Of a stretch of 64,000 bases of DNA, positions 9,102 through 17,595 are shown piece by piece. Within the stretch, counting starts at the first letter, position 1. Each line of letters opens with the position of its first letter. The stretch is from Hamadaea tsunoensis DSM 44101 (GTDB taxonomy: Bacteria > Actinomycetota > Actinomycetes > Mycobacteriales > Micromonosporaceae). The stretch lies in NCBI RefSeq assembly GCF_000428945.1, contig NZ_AUAX01000005.1, positions 372,001 through 436,000 of the forward strand, written 5' to 3'. A program made the position numbers and the translations under genes. Below the pieces are notes generated by a model. The model worked only from the letters and a program-made list of their open reading frames with translations, did no database searches and was not told the DNA's origin.

Positions 9102-9120
9102 TCCTATCTCCCAGATAGGA
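9102..9120. promoter_or_regulatory. palindromic operator upstream of the FAD-binding protein
   Basis: TCCTATCT-ccc-AGATAGGA is a perfect 8-bp inverted repeat, strikingly AT-rich for this genome, ending 26 bases before the start codon. A TAGGAT -10-like element lies in its right arm, so a bound repressor would block the promoter. Length and symmetry fit a dimeric regulator (for example of the Rrf2, MarR or GntR class); no regulator gene is adjacent. Confidence 0.55.
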
Positions 9121-9146
9121 TAAGTGGGATTAGGGAGGTGGCCGGC

Positions 9147-10427
9147 ATGGAGCAGGTCGTGGCCGTCATCGGGGGTGGCCTCAGCGGCGTCCTCGTGACC
9201 CGGGAACTTCTCACCACACCCGGGCGCTCGGTCGTCCTGGTCGACCCGTCGGCGCGACCTGGGCGCGGACTCGCGTACGGCGCCGCGGAGCCGTGGCACC
9301 TGCTCAACTCGCCGGTCAAGGCGATGAGCGCCGACCCGGACCGGCCCGACGCCTTCCTCGCCTGGTGCCGCGCGCAGGACCCCCGCGTCGGACCCGACGA
9401 CTTCGTCTCCCGCGCCTGGTACGGCGAGTACCTCAGCGAGGTGCTGCGCGGCCTCGACGGCAGCCGGCTCGCCGTGCACCGCGGCCGCGTCTCGCGGATC
9501 TTCGAGGGCAGCGAGAAGCTGACCGTCCTGCTCGGCGACGGGGTGGTCATCCCCGCCGACCAGGTCGTCCTCGCCGTGGGCAACGGCCGTTCGGCGCTCA
9601 TGCGCCGTCCGGGAGTCGTCGATCCGTGGGCTCCCGGCGCGCTCGCCGCGCTGCCGCCCGGCCCGGTCCTCCTAGTCGGCACCGGCCTCACCGCCGTCGA
9701 CGTCGTGCTCACCCTCGCCCGGCTCGGCCGCCGCGAGATCGTCGCGCTCTCCCGGCACGGCCTGCTGCCCCAGGCCCATCGCACTCCCGCCCCGCCGATC
9801 CCGTCCCGGCCCGTGGGCGGTCTCACCCAGCTGGTACGCGCGATCAGGCGATCGGCGTCCGCGGACTGGCGGCCGGTGCTGGACGGCCTGCGGCCGCACT
9901 GGGACGAGCTCTGGCGCGGGCTCACCCCGGCCGAGCAGGACCGGTTCCTGCGGCACCTGGCCCGGTACTGGGAGGTGCACCGGCACCGGATGGCGCCGCC
10001 CGTGGCCGCCGAGATCGACCGGCTGCGCGCGGACGGCGTACTGACGATCCGGAAGGGCACCTACTCCGACGAGATCGCCGCCGAGTACGCGGCGGTCGTC
10101 GACTGCACCGGACCGGGCCGGCTGACCGACTCCGATCCGCTCGTGCGGGTCCTGGTCGCCGAGGGGCTGGCCCGATCCGGCCCGCACGGTCTCGGGCTGG
10201 ACGTCACTCCTGAGGGGCGGCTGGTCGGGCGCGGCGGGCGTACCGAACCGGCAATGTGGACGCTCGGTCCGGCCCGCCGGGGAGTGCTGTGGGAGACGAC
10301 GGCCGCGCCGGAGATCCGCGCGCAGGCCCGCCAGGTCGCCGCGGCGATCAGCCGTCGGCGTGGTTCCGTGCTGGCTGGTGCGCTGGGGCGAGGAGTCGGC
10401 CCCGACGGCGCGCGCGGTTCTCGTTGA
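9147..10427 (+). CDS. FAD/NAD(P)-binding protein (NAD_binding_9 type)
   Basis: 426 residues. The N-terminus VAVIGGGLSGVLVTREL is a dinucleotide-binding GxGxxG fold, followed by 'GRGLAYG..EPWHLLNSP', typical of the FAD-NAD(P)-binding family that includes HpnW-like and lysine-monooxygenase-like proteins of unknown substrate. A second GTGLTAVDVVL segment (about 180-195) would bind NAD(P)H, and 'AVVDCTGPGR' matches the ATG-like third motif. The start ATG has an AGGGAGG ribosome binding site 9 bases upstream. A palindromic operator precedes it, so it is probably regulated alone as a single-gene unit. The substrate cannot be deduced. Confidence 0.8.
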   Translation: MEQVVAVIGGGLSGVLVTRELLTTPGRSVVLVDPSARPGRGLAYGAAEPWHLLNSPVKAMSADPDRPDAFLAWCRAQDPRVGPDDFVSRAWYGEYLSEVLRGLDGSRLAVHRGRVSRIFEGSEKLTVLLGDGVVIPADQVVLAVGNGRSALMRRPGVVDPWAPGALAALPPGPVLLVGTGLTAVDVVLTLARLGRREIVALSRHGLLPQAHRTPAPPIPSRPVGGLTQLVRAIRRSASADWRPVLDGLRPHWDELWRGLTPAEQDRFLRHLARYWEVHRHRMAPPVAAEIDRLRADGVLTIRKGTYSDEIAAEYAAVVDCTGPGRLTDSDPLVRVLVAEGLARSGPHGLGLDVTPEGRLVGRGGRTEPAMWTLGPARRGVLWETTAAPEIRAQARQVAAAISRRRGSVLAGALGRGVGPDGARGSR

Positions 10428-10489
10428 GCCGCACGGGCCGGCCCCGCAGACCGCGCCGATGGCAACGCCCGGTGCGCTAGGGTCGCGGT

Positions 10490-11866
10490 GTGGCTATGGC
10501 GATCGAGATTCCGCGTACGCGTTACCCCGTGGAGCGGTTCACGCTCCCGAACGGCTTGCGAGTCGTCCTCGCGCCCGATGCGAGCGCCCCGGTGGTCGGG
10601 GTCGCCGTCGTCTACGACGTGGGCATCCGGTCCGAGCCCGAGGGGCGTACCGGCTTCGCGCACCTGTTCGAGCACCTGATGTTCCAGGGCAGTGCGAACC
10701 TGGAGAAGCTCGCCCACTTCCGGCACGTGCAGGGCGCGGGCGGCACGTTCAACGGGTCGACCCACCTGGACTACACGGACTACTACGAGACGCTGCCCAG
10801 CAACGCGCTGGAGCGGGCGCTGTTCCTGGAGGCCGACCGCATGCGCGGGCCGCGGCTGACCGAGGAAAACCTGCGCAACCAGGTAGACGTCGTCAAGGAA
10901 GAGATCCGGGTCAACGTGCTGAACCGCCCGTACGGCGGGTTCCCGTGGCTCAAGCTGCCGCCGATCCTCTTCGACACCTTCCCGAACGCGCACGACGGCT
11001 ACGGCTCCTTCGTCGACCTCGAATCGGCGACGGTCGAGGACGCGGCCGACTTCTTCCACCGCTTCTACGCGTGCGGCAACGCCGTCCTGTCCGTCGCGGG
11101 CGACCTCGACGTGGACGCGGCGCGGGCCCTGATCGAGAAGCACTTCGGCGACGTCGAGGCCCGCCCCGCGCCGGTACGCCCGGACTTCAGCGAGCCCGAC
11201 CTCACCGGTGAGCGCCGCGAGATCTACACCGACCGGCTGGCCCCGCTGCCGGCCGTCGCGTCGGCGTGGCGCGTACCGGACCCGGCCGTGGACCTGGCCG
11301 GCTATCTGTCCTATGTGGTGCTCGCCGAGGTGCTGACCGACGGCGACGCCTCCCGGCTCGTGGAGCGGCTGGTCCTCAAGGACCGCAGCGTGACCAGTGT
11401 CGGCGGCTACATCGGCTTCATGGGCGAGCCCTTCGAGGTACGCGACCCCACCGCCCTCGTGCTCCAGTCGCACCTGCCCCCGGGCGGGAGCGTGGACCGC
11501 GTACTGGCGACGGTCGACGAGGAGCTCGACCGGCTGGCCCACGACGGCCTGACCCCCGGCGAACTCTCGCGTACGCAGGCGCGGATCGCGACGCAGCTGC
11601 TGCGCGACAACGACGCGGCGCTGAACCGGGCGCTGCGGATGGCGGTCCTGGAGCAGCAGCGCGGAACCCAGACCCTTGCCGGTACGGACATCTCCGGCGC
11701 CGCCCTGCTGAACGAGCTGCCGCACATGCTGGCCGCGGTCACCGAGGAGCAGATCGTCGCGGCCGCCGCCACCCTCCGCCCGGAACGCCGGGCGTCCATC
11801 GAGGTCATTCCCGGCGCCGGTGCCGGCGCACAGGCCCCCGCGGCCGCCGAAGGAGACGAGCAGTGA
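10490..11866 (+). CDS. M16 family zinc peptidase, catalytic subunit
   Basis: 458 residues of the pitrilysin/mitochondrial-processing-peptidase family. The inverted zinc motif HLFEH (58-62) and the distal E138 ('VVKEE', the HxxEH-x76-E spacing) are all present, so this is the active subunit. A TAGGGT -10-like box lies 6 bases before GTG 10490, which suggests a leaderless transcript and supports that start over ATG 10496. The next gene overlaps by 4 bases (GTGA) and encodes the partner subunit. Such pairs degrade peptides, often in an MPP-like heterodimer; the physiological substrate is unknown. Confidence 0.9.
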   Translation: MAMAIEIPRTRYPVERFTLPNGLRVVLAPDASAPVVGVAVVYDVGIRSEPEGRTGFAHLFEHLMFQGSANLEKLAHFRHVQGAGGTFNGSTHLDYTDYYETLPSNALERALFLEADRMRGPRLTEENLRNQVDVVKEEIRVNVLNRPYGGFPWLKLPPILFDTFPNAHDGYGSFVDLESATVEDAADFFHRFYACGNAVLSVAGDLDVDAARALIEKHFGDVEARPAPVRPDFSEPDLTGERREIYTDRLAPLPAVASAWRVPDPAVDLAGYLSYVVLAEVLTDGDASRLVERLVLKDRSVTSVGGYIGFMGEPFEVRDPTALVLQSHLPPGGSVDRVLATVDEELDRLAHDGLTPGELSRTQARIATQLLRDNDAALNRALRMAVLEQQRGTQTLAGTDISGAALLNELPHMLAAVTEEQIVAAAATLRPERRASIEVIPGAGAGAQAPAAAEGDEQ

Positions 11867-13200
11867 CCGCGACCGCCGTACACACCCTGCCCGAACTCGG
11901 CCCGACCCGGCCGCTGACCATCCCGCCGGCGGCCGAGCGCACGCTGTCGAACGGGCTGACCGTCATCGCGATCCGCCGGCCGGCGGTGCCGCTCATCGAG
12001 GCGCGGCTGCGCGTACCGTTCGCGGGCGCGGACCTGGCCACCTCGGCGCTGATGTCGAACACGCTGTTCTCCGGCACCAGCACGATGAGCACCGTCGAGA
12101 TCGCCGCCGAACTGCAGGCGGTCGGCGGCGCCCTCGGGTCCGGTGTGGACCCCGACCGGCTGATGATCTCGGGCAACTCGCTGGCCTCCGGCCTCGACCG
12201 GTTCCTGGAGATCCTCGCCCAGGTGCTGACCGACGCCAACTACCCGACCAACGAGGTCGAGACCGAGCAGGCCCGGCTGATCGACCGGCTGCAGGTGCTC
12301 CAGTCGCAGCCCTCGCATCTCGCCCGGGTCGCCCTGCAGCGCCGCATGTACGCCGACCACCCGTACGCCGTCCAGACGCCCACGGTCGACCAGGCGCGCT
12401 CGGTGGAGCGCGACACGCTGCTGGCATTGCACCGCGACCGGCTGCACCCGACCGGCGGCCACCTGATCTTGGTCGGCGACCTCGACCCGGACACCGTGCT
12501 CGACGTCGTCGAGCGGCGGCTGGGCGGCTGGGCGGGCGCGGGTTCGCCGGTCGAGCTGCCGCCGACCCCGGCGCTGGTGGCGGGGCCGCTGGTGCTGGCC
12601 GACCGCAAGGACTCGGTGCAGTCGTCGCTGCGCATCGCCCTGCCGGCGGTGTCGCGCAAGCACCCGGAGCACGCCGCGCTGCAGCTGGCGAACCTGGTGT
12701 TCGGCGGTTACTTCTCCAGCCGCTGGGTCGAGAACATCCGCGAGGACAAGGGCTACACCTACGGGCCGCACTCGCTGATCGACCACTCGATCGCCGGCTC
12801 CGCGCTGCTGGTGAGCGCCGAGGTGGCCACCGGGGTGACCGCGCCGGCCCTCGTCGAGACGCTCTACGAGCTCGGCCGGATCTCCACCAAGCCGGTCGAG
12901 GCGGCCGAGCTGGAGCAGGCCCGCCAGTACGCGCTCGGCACCCTGCAGCTCGGCATGTCGACCCAGGCCGGGCTGGCCGGTCTCGCCAGCACCTACGCGG
13001 GCTACGGCCTGCGGCTGGACTTCCTGGCCGAGCACTCGGAACGGCTGGCGTCGGCGTCCCTGGCGGACGTGGCGGCGGCGGCCGAGAAGTACATGGGCCC
13101 GGCCAAGGGCGTCGTGGTGGTGCTCGGCGACGCGGACGTCGTCGGCGACTCGCTGTCGGCGGTCCTGCCGGTGACCGTGCAGCCGTCCACCTCCGCATGA
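11863..13200 (+). CDS. M16 family peptidase, non-catalytic partner
   Basis: 445 residues with two M16 repeats ('ERTLSNGLTVIAIRR' near the N-terminus; 'EDKGYTYGPHS' and 'RISTKPVEAAELEQA' in the C-terminal half). Where the zinc motif should be, the sequence is LMSNTLFSGTSTMS, with no HxxEH, so this subunit cannot hydrolyse peptides and likely plays the substrate-binding role of MPP-alpha. The GTG start overlaps the stop of the catalytic subunit and is preceded by AAGGAGACGAGCA. Its own stop overlaps the nudC start. The operon thus couples both peptidase halves 1:1. Confidence 0.9.
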   Translation: MTATAVHTLPELGPTRPLTIPPAAERTLSNGLTVIAIRRPAVPLIEARLRVPFAGADLATSALMSNTLFSGTSTMSTVEIAAELQAVGGALGSGVDPDRLMISGNSLASGLDRFLEILAQVLTDANYPTNEVETEQARLIDRLQVLQSQPSHLARVALQRRMYADHPYAVQTPTVDQARSVERDTLLALHRDRLHPTGGHLILVGDLDPDTVLDVVERRLGGWAGAGSPVELPPTPALVAGPLVLADRKDSVQSSLRIALPAVSRKHPEHAALQLANLVFGGYFSSRWVENIREDKGYTYGPHSLIDHSIAGSALLVSAEVATGVTAPALVETLYELGRISTKPVEAAELEQARQYALGTLQLGMSTQAGLAGLASTYAGYGLRLDFLAEHSERLASASLADVAAAAEKYMGPAKGVVVVLGDADVVGDSLSAVLPVTVQPSTSA

Positions 13201-14120
13201 GGCAGAGCGAACTCCCGCCGCTGTCGCGGTCCGCGCTCGACCGGGCCGCGCATCGGCGTAAGGATCCGGAATGGCTGGCGGCCGCCTGGGATCGGGCGCT
13301 CGTGCTCGTCATCGGCGTCGACGGGCGCGCCCTCGTACGCGGGGACGCGCTCGTCCTGCTGCCCGCCCACAAGGCACCGGCGGGAGACCGGCTGTTCCTC
13401 GGAGTCGACGGCGAGCAGCCCTACTTCGGAGTGACCGCCGACCTGAGCGCCCAGGTCGAACCGGTTACTGGAGAAGCGCCCGAGCCGCTGGGCGAGGAGA
13501 TGTTCCTGCACCAGGTGGGCGAGCGGCTCAGCGATCTCGAAGCCGGGCTGTTCACCGAGGCCCTCGCGCTCGTCCAGTGGCACCGCGATCACCTGTTCTC
13601 GCCGGCCACCGGGGAGAAGACCGAGATCTCCGACGGCGGCTGGGTACGCCGTGACCCCGACGGCCGCCAGCACTTCCCGCGTACGGACGTGGCGATGATC
13701 GTGCTGGTCCACGACGGGGTCGCCGGTCCGGACGGCCGGGCACTGCTCGGCAGCAACGCGATGTGGCAGAAGGCGCCCAAACCCCGCTACTCGACGCTGG
13801 CCGGATTCGTGGAGCCCGGCGAGTCGGCGGAGGCCGCGGTCGCCCGCGAGGTACGCGAGGAGGTCGGCGTCGAGCTGACCGAGATCGCGTACGTGTGCAG
13901 CCAGCCGTGGCCGTTCCCGCGCTCGCTGATGCTCGGCTACTTCGCCGAGGCCGATCCGGCCGAGCGGATCGTGACGGATCCGGACGAGATCACCCACGCC
14001 CGGTGGTTCACCCGGACCGAGGTGGCGGCCGCGCTGGCCGACCCCGAGGCGGCCGCCTTCGGGCTGCCGATGTCCTCGGCTATCTCGCACTTCCTGCTGC
14101 GACGGTGGCTGGCTCTGTAG
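13197..14120 (+). CDS. nudC: NADH pyrophosphatase NudC
   Basis: 307 residues. The Nudix box GFVEPGESAEAAVAREVREE starts at residue 203 and is followed by 'VCSQPWPFPRSLMLGY', the SQPWPFPxS motif that marks NAD(H)-cleaving Nudix proteins. It hydrolyses NADH to NMNH and AMP and may decap NAD-RNA. The zinc-ribbon region (about 130-160) normally has two CxxC pairs; here it reads 'HLFSPATGEKTEIS' and 'RRDPDGRQHFPRTD' with no cysteine, so the zinc site is lost although the fold may persist. The ATG overlaps the M16 partner stop (ATGA). Its 3' end overlaps the convergent MFS gene by 41 bases. Confidence 0.92.
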   Translation: MRQSELPPLSRSALDRAAHRRKDPEWLAAAWDRALVLVIGVDGRALVRGDALVLLPAHKAPAGDRLFLGVDGEQPYFGVTADLSAQVEPVTGEAPEPLGEEMFLHQVGERLSDLEAGLFTEALALVQWHRDHLFSPATGEKTEISDGGWVRRDPDGRQHFPRTDVAMIVLVHDGVAGPDGRALLGSNAMWQKAPKPRYSTLAGFVEPGESAEAAVAREVREEVGVELTEIAYVCSQPWPFPRSLMLGYFAEADPAERIVTDPDEITHARWFTRTEVAAALADPEAAAFGLPMSSAISHFLLRRWLAL

Positions 14121-15318
14121 GTTCCGCCGGGGCGGCGGGCACGGCCAGCCGCCGCCCCCGGAACACCCACGCGCCGGTCAGCAGCGCCGCCGCGGCCATC
14201 ACGCCGAGCAGCAGCCGGTAGTCCACGAGCCCGACGAGGACCGCGCCGGCTCCGATGGACAGCGCCTGCGGACCGCTCACCAGCGCGTCCAGCGCGGCCG
14301 AGGTCCGGCCCATGATCTCCGGTGGCGTCGACCGCTGCAGCAGCGTGTTCAGGCCGACGATCAGGTACGGCAGGCCGAATCCGGCCAGGACCATGCCGGG
14401 GAAGGCCAGCCAGAGCGACGCGTACAGGGCGCCGGAGCCGTAGATCGGAACGAACAGGGCGAGCCCCAGCGCCACCGTGCCGACCTCGCCGAGCCGCCGG
14501 ATCATCGCCGCCGCGGTGAGCCCGCCCAGGAGGCCGCCGATGCCCTGCACGCTGATCAGCACGCCCAGGAACGCGGCCGGCCGGTGCAGGCCCTGATCGT
14601 TGTACGCGAAGAACACCGACTCGCCCAGCCCGAAGACGACCAGGGCCAGCGCCGTGCCGAGGGCGACCCTGCGCAGGGCGGGCCGGCCGAGCAGGTGGAG
14701 TACGCCGGCCGACACCTCGGCACCCCACCGCTGGGGTACGCGTACAGGAGGAGGTTCCTGCACGCGCAGGACGGTGATGACGCCGGCGGCGGACAGGAAG
14801 CCGGCGATGCCGAGCGTGGCGAGGGCCCAGCCGCCCAGGGCGGTGTAGAGGCCGGCGCCGAGCAGCGGAGCGAACAGGCGCAGACCCTGCTTGACGGTCT
14901 GCAGCGCGCCGTTGGCCTCGCTGAGGTTGCTCGCCGGGACGACCACCTGGATGAGTCCGGACAGCGCGGCGCCGACGGCGATGTAGGACAGGCCGTAGAG
15001 CGCGGCGACGGTGTAGACGATCCACAGCCCGCCGCGGTCGTGGACCAGGTAGAGCGGCGTGAGGATGATCGCGGAGAAGACGTTGGCGGCGATCAGGAAG
15101 GGCCGCCGCCGGAAGCGGTCGGCGACCAGGCCGACCAGCGGCGCGAGGATGGTCGGGGCGAACAGCGCGAAGAACGTCGCGCCGGCGAGGCCGTCGGAGC
15201 CGGTGATGTCCTTGACCCAGATGCCGAGCGCGAGCAGCAGCACCGACTCGGCGGTCATGCTGAAGCATAGGCCGGTGAACAGCAGGCGGAAGGCGGGACG
15301 GCGCAGCACGGAACGCAT
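14080..15318 (-). CDS. MFS transporter
   Basis: 412 residues with about 12 hydrophobic segments; the N-terminal half carries the MFS signature 'GLVADRFRRRPFLIAAN' between helices 2 and 3, as in macrolide-efflux (MefA/ Tet-like) and enterobactin-exporter type carriers. The gene lies 13 bases downstream of an ArsR-type regulator on the same strand, so the pair is one operon in which the regulator probably senses the exported compound. The substrate is unknown. The 3' end overlaps nudC convergently. Confidence 0.88.
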   Translation of the reverse strand: MRSVLRRPAFRLLFTGLCFSMTAESVLLLALGIWVKDITGSDGLAGATFFALFAPTILAPLVGLVADRFRRRPFLIAANVFSAIILTPLYLVHDRGGLWIVYTVAALYGLSYIAVGAALSGLIQVVVPASNLSEANGALQTVKQGLRLFAPLLGAGLYTALGGWALATLGIAGFLSAAGVITVLRVQEPPPVRVPQRWGAEVSAGVLHLLGRPALRRVALGTALALVVFGLGESVFFAYNDQGLHRPAAFLGVLISVQGIGGLLGGLTAAAMIRRLGEVGTVALGLALFVPIYGSGALYASLWLAFPGMVLAGFGLPYLIVGLNTLLQRSTPPEIMGRTSAALDALVSGPQALSIGAGAVLVGLVDYRLLLGVMAAAALLTGAWVFRGRRLAVPAAPAEPTEPATVAAGSAR

Positions 15319-15331
15319 CAGGGGTGCCCTT

Positions 15332-15898
15332 TCACTCCGTCGGAACGCCCCACGCCACCAGGCGCACGGGGCGGGCGGTCGGCGGCCGCAGGCGGGGTTC
15401 GGCCATGCGGTCGAGGTGGCGGAAGACGATGTCCTTGATCTCCTTGCCGATGGCTTCGAGTTCCTCGTCGGTGGCCCAGACGAGGCTCTGGCTCAGGAAT
15501 GCGGCGTCCTGCCAGGCGGCCGGCTCGCGGCGTTTGCGCTCGCGCCAGCCGGACAGCTCCCCGACCTCCCGATCGACCAGGTAGGCCTCGGTCTCGTCAC
15601 CGGCCCGGGCGAGTTCCGGGGCGTCCGTCCGTGCACCCCAGCGGTTGCCCCGGGCCACGGCCCGCCAGGGCCGCTGCCGGCCGACGCCGCCGGGTGCCTC
15701 CTCGATGTAGCCGTACTTGGCCAGCTGGCGCAGGTGCCACGAGCAGTTCGGCGCGGAGTCGCCGAGGCGGTCGGCCAGTTCGGTGGCGGTCAGCGGCCCG
15801 CGCAGGGCCAGCTCTTCCAGCAGGCGCAGGCGTAGCGGGTGGGCCATGGCGCGTAGCGCCTGCGGGTCGGTGTGCTCGCGAAACTCGGTCACGCCCAC
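15332..15898 (-). CDS. ArsR-type winged-helix repressor
   Basis: 188 residues. An N-terminal winged helix (about 10-75: 'DPQALRAMAHPLRLRLLEELA', 'TELADRLGDSAPNCSWHLRQLAKYGYIEEA') is of the HTH_20/ArsR class used by MFS-linked regulators; the rest is a dimerisation/ligand region with no CxC metal site, so metals are unlikely ligands. GTG 15898 is chosen because GAGG lies 8 bases upstream; GTG 15892 is possible. Two tandem palindromes immediately upstream are the probable autoregulatory operator. It heads the operon with the MFS transporter. Confidence 0.85.
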   Translation of the reverse strand: MGVTEFREHTDPQALRAMAHPLRLRLLEELALRGPLTATELADRLGDSAPNCSWHLRQLAKYGYIEEAPGGVGRQRPWRAVARGNRWGARTDAPELARAGDETEAYLVDREVGELSGWRERKRREPAAWQDAAFLSQSLVWATDEELEAIGKEIKDIVFRHLDRMAEPRLRPPTARPVRLVAWGVPTE

Positions 15899-15910
15899 AC
15901 TGTACGCCTC

Positions 15911-15938
15911 GAAAGCAATCTTTCGAAAGACTTCTTTC
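15911..15938. promoter_or_regulatory. tandem ArsR operator
   Basis: Two perfect, abutting palindromes, GAAAG-caat-CTTTC (15911-15924) and GAAAG-actt-CTTTC (15925-15938), lie 13-40 bases upstream of the regulator start. Identical half-sites and zero spacing suggest two dimers side by side, controlling the regulator-MFS operon. Confidence 0.75.
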
Positions 15939-15954
15939 AACGCTGTTTACGCGG

Positions 15955-16022
15955 CGATCTTGCGCGAATGTTCGGGCATTGAGGACAAAGCCCCCGGGAT
16001 GTGAGGCATTCGCGCAAGATCG
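15955..16022. repeat. 16-bp perfect inverted repeat with 36-base spacer
   Basis: CGATCTTGCGCGAATG (15955-15970) is the exact reverse complement of 16007-16022. The loop is GC-mixed and has no coding potential. The element lies between the ArsR regulator promoter and the end of the 81-aa gene, both on the minus strand. It lacks a T tract, so it looks more like an extragenic palindrome than a terminator. Confidence 0.7.
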
Positions 16023-16139
16023 TCGACCGATGGGCGCGGAAGGCGCGAGCCGGGCGGGCGATGCGCGAGCGGGAATACCGACGCGACGGGCGCGAAGAGG
16101 AATCAGGAGGCGGAGCCTGATCGGGTGACGCGAGGTGGA

Positions 16140-16385
16140 TCAGATGAGGCGGGGCTGGCCGAGTTTGAGGACCTTCACCCGCTGGCGACCCGCGCGGACC
16201 GCGCCGACCGACGCCAGTGCCCGGGCAAGACGAAGCGCCGCTTCCAGCGAGTCGGCCTCGGCTGTCTGACGGCGCGGTTCGGGGGTTTCGGTCTCGTCGC
16301 GAAGCGGCACGTCATCGGACCAGAGGTTGTTGATGTCGTCAAGTCCTACGGGCCGAACCTCGGTCCGTACGATGAGGTACCGCAT
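16140..16385 (-). CDS. hypothetical protein (81 aa)
   Basis: An ATG at 16385, with GGAG 7 bases upstream, opens MRYLIVRTEVRPVGLDDINNLW... and ends PRLI at 16140. The N-terminus could form a short beta-strand, and the C-terminal half is a helical, basic stretch (LEAALRLARALASVGAVRAGRQRVKVLKL). No family is recognised. It lies downstream of an XRE/DUF5753 regulator on the same strand, in the position often held by a DUF397 protein, but it does not resemble DUF397. Confidence 0.6.
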   Translation of the reverse strand: MRYLIVRTEVRPVGLDDINNLWSDDVPLRDETETPEPRRQTAEADSLEAALRLARALASVGAVRAGRQRVKVLKLGQPRLI

Positions 16386-16576
16386 GTTGCGTCTCCGTGT
16401 TCTGGTCCGGGGCGGGTGCGCGCCGGGCGGCGGAGGGGGTCGGGGAGATCCATCGGTGGAACTTCCACGAGTGAGGACTATCCTCCGGTACTGCACGGAG
16501 CGTTAACAAGGACTTCACCCCGAACGGGGCGCAGGCCCGTCCGTACGGATGAATCCCGACGGTCTTTCAGTGGACC

Positions 16577-17503
16577 TCAGCGAGTCGCATTGACATGGTC
16601 GGCCAACCAGGTCGCCGTCTGCTCCGCGGTCAGCGCGGCCGACCGCAGCCACTCGTACACTCTGGCATATCGGCTGGCAGCGGCGCGGTCCGTGAGAATC
16701 AGATCACTCGCGAGGGCTTCGACGGCGACGGTGGGGAGGTCGTCCGGGCCGGCGTACGCGTAGATCGAGAACCCGTGTTGCGGTTGATAGAAGTCGGACA
16801 CGCGGGCGTTGCCTGGAAGCACCCGTAGCGTCACGTTCGGTAACGAAGCCATGGCCCGGAGATGGTTCAACTGTCCGCAAAGGACATCCTTCGGCGCGGA
16901 CCGCCCGCCGAGGGCCGTTTCGTCGAGGATCGCCTCGTACGCCGGTGCGTCGTCGGACCGGGTCAGGATGCTCTGCCGGGCCAGCCGGGCCTCGACCTCG
17001 TGGTCCTCGTTGACGGCCCCGGACGCGGCCGGCTGGGCGGGGATGAGGGCCGGCGTCCACAGCAGAGCGCGCGTCGACCGGATGCGTACGCGGGCGTAAT
17101 CGGGCGTCTGGAGCAGGCCGGGGATGGTCGTGGCGGCGTACTCGCGGATGTCGGCGGCACTGCCTTCGAGTTCGGCGTACCCCCGCTGGCGCGGTGTCAT
17201 CACCGAATAGGCGCGCAGCCAGCGGGTGTTGCCGGCGTCACGGGCCAGGGTGACGAGATCGTCCCGCTGCGGCCCGCGTACGCCGTAGGCGTCCAGCAGA
17301 TCGAGGATGTCGGCGAGGTCCGGGCGGCTGCGCCCGTTCTCGAGCCGGGACAGCTTGGACTTCGCCGCCCAGCCGACCTGCTCGACGACTTGGTCACCGG
17401 TCAGGCCGGCGGCGACGCGCAGCCGGCGCAGCTCCAAGCCGAGGCGGCGCCGGCGCATGTCGGGACTGGGCGGGCGCTGCATGGGGCCGGGGACCTCCGC
17501 CAT
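16577..17503 (-). CDS. XRE-family regulator with DUF5753 domain
   Basis: 308 residues. An N-terminal helix-turn-helix (about 17-75: 'GLELRRLRVAAGLTGDQVV', 'KSKLSRLENGRSRPDLADI') is followed by a DUF5753 region starting at 'IREYAATTIPGLLQTPDYARV' and ending 'YARVYEWLRSAALTAEQTA'. This actinobacterial family (BldB/WhiJ-like networks) normally pairs with DUF397 proteins; the gene here has an unrelated 81-aa ORF downstream instead. Start ATG at 17503. No ligand is known. Confidence 0.9.
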   Translation of the reverse strand: MAEVPGPMQRPPSPDMRRRRLGLELRRLRVAAGLTGDQVVEQVGWAAKSKLSRLENGRSRPDLADILDLLDAYGVRGPQRDDLVTLARDAGNTRWLRAYSVMTPRQRGYAELEGSAADIREYAATTIPGLLQTPDYARVRIRSTRALLWTPALIPAQPAASGAVNEDHEVEARLARQSILTRSDDAPAYEAILDETALGGRSAPKDVLCGQLNHLRAMASLPNVTLRVLPGNARVSDFYQPQHGFSIYAYAGPDDLPTVAVEALASDLILTDRAAASRYARVYEWLRSAALTAEQTATWLADHVNATR

Positions 17504-17595
17504 GTCATGTCACTGAGGCAGTACGCACAGTGATGGAAGACATAGCATAAGCCGACAATGCGGTTGCGCCCGCGTACGCCACACGGGTTCGTCGC

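Noticed and set aside
13197-14120. Frameshift or decay of nudC, given the missing zinc cysteines
   Set aside because: The frame is open at normal length, with intact Nudix box and SQPWPFP motif, so the loss looks like a lineage feature rather than decay.
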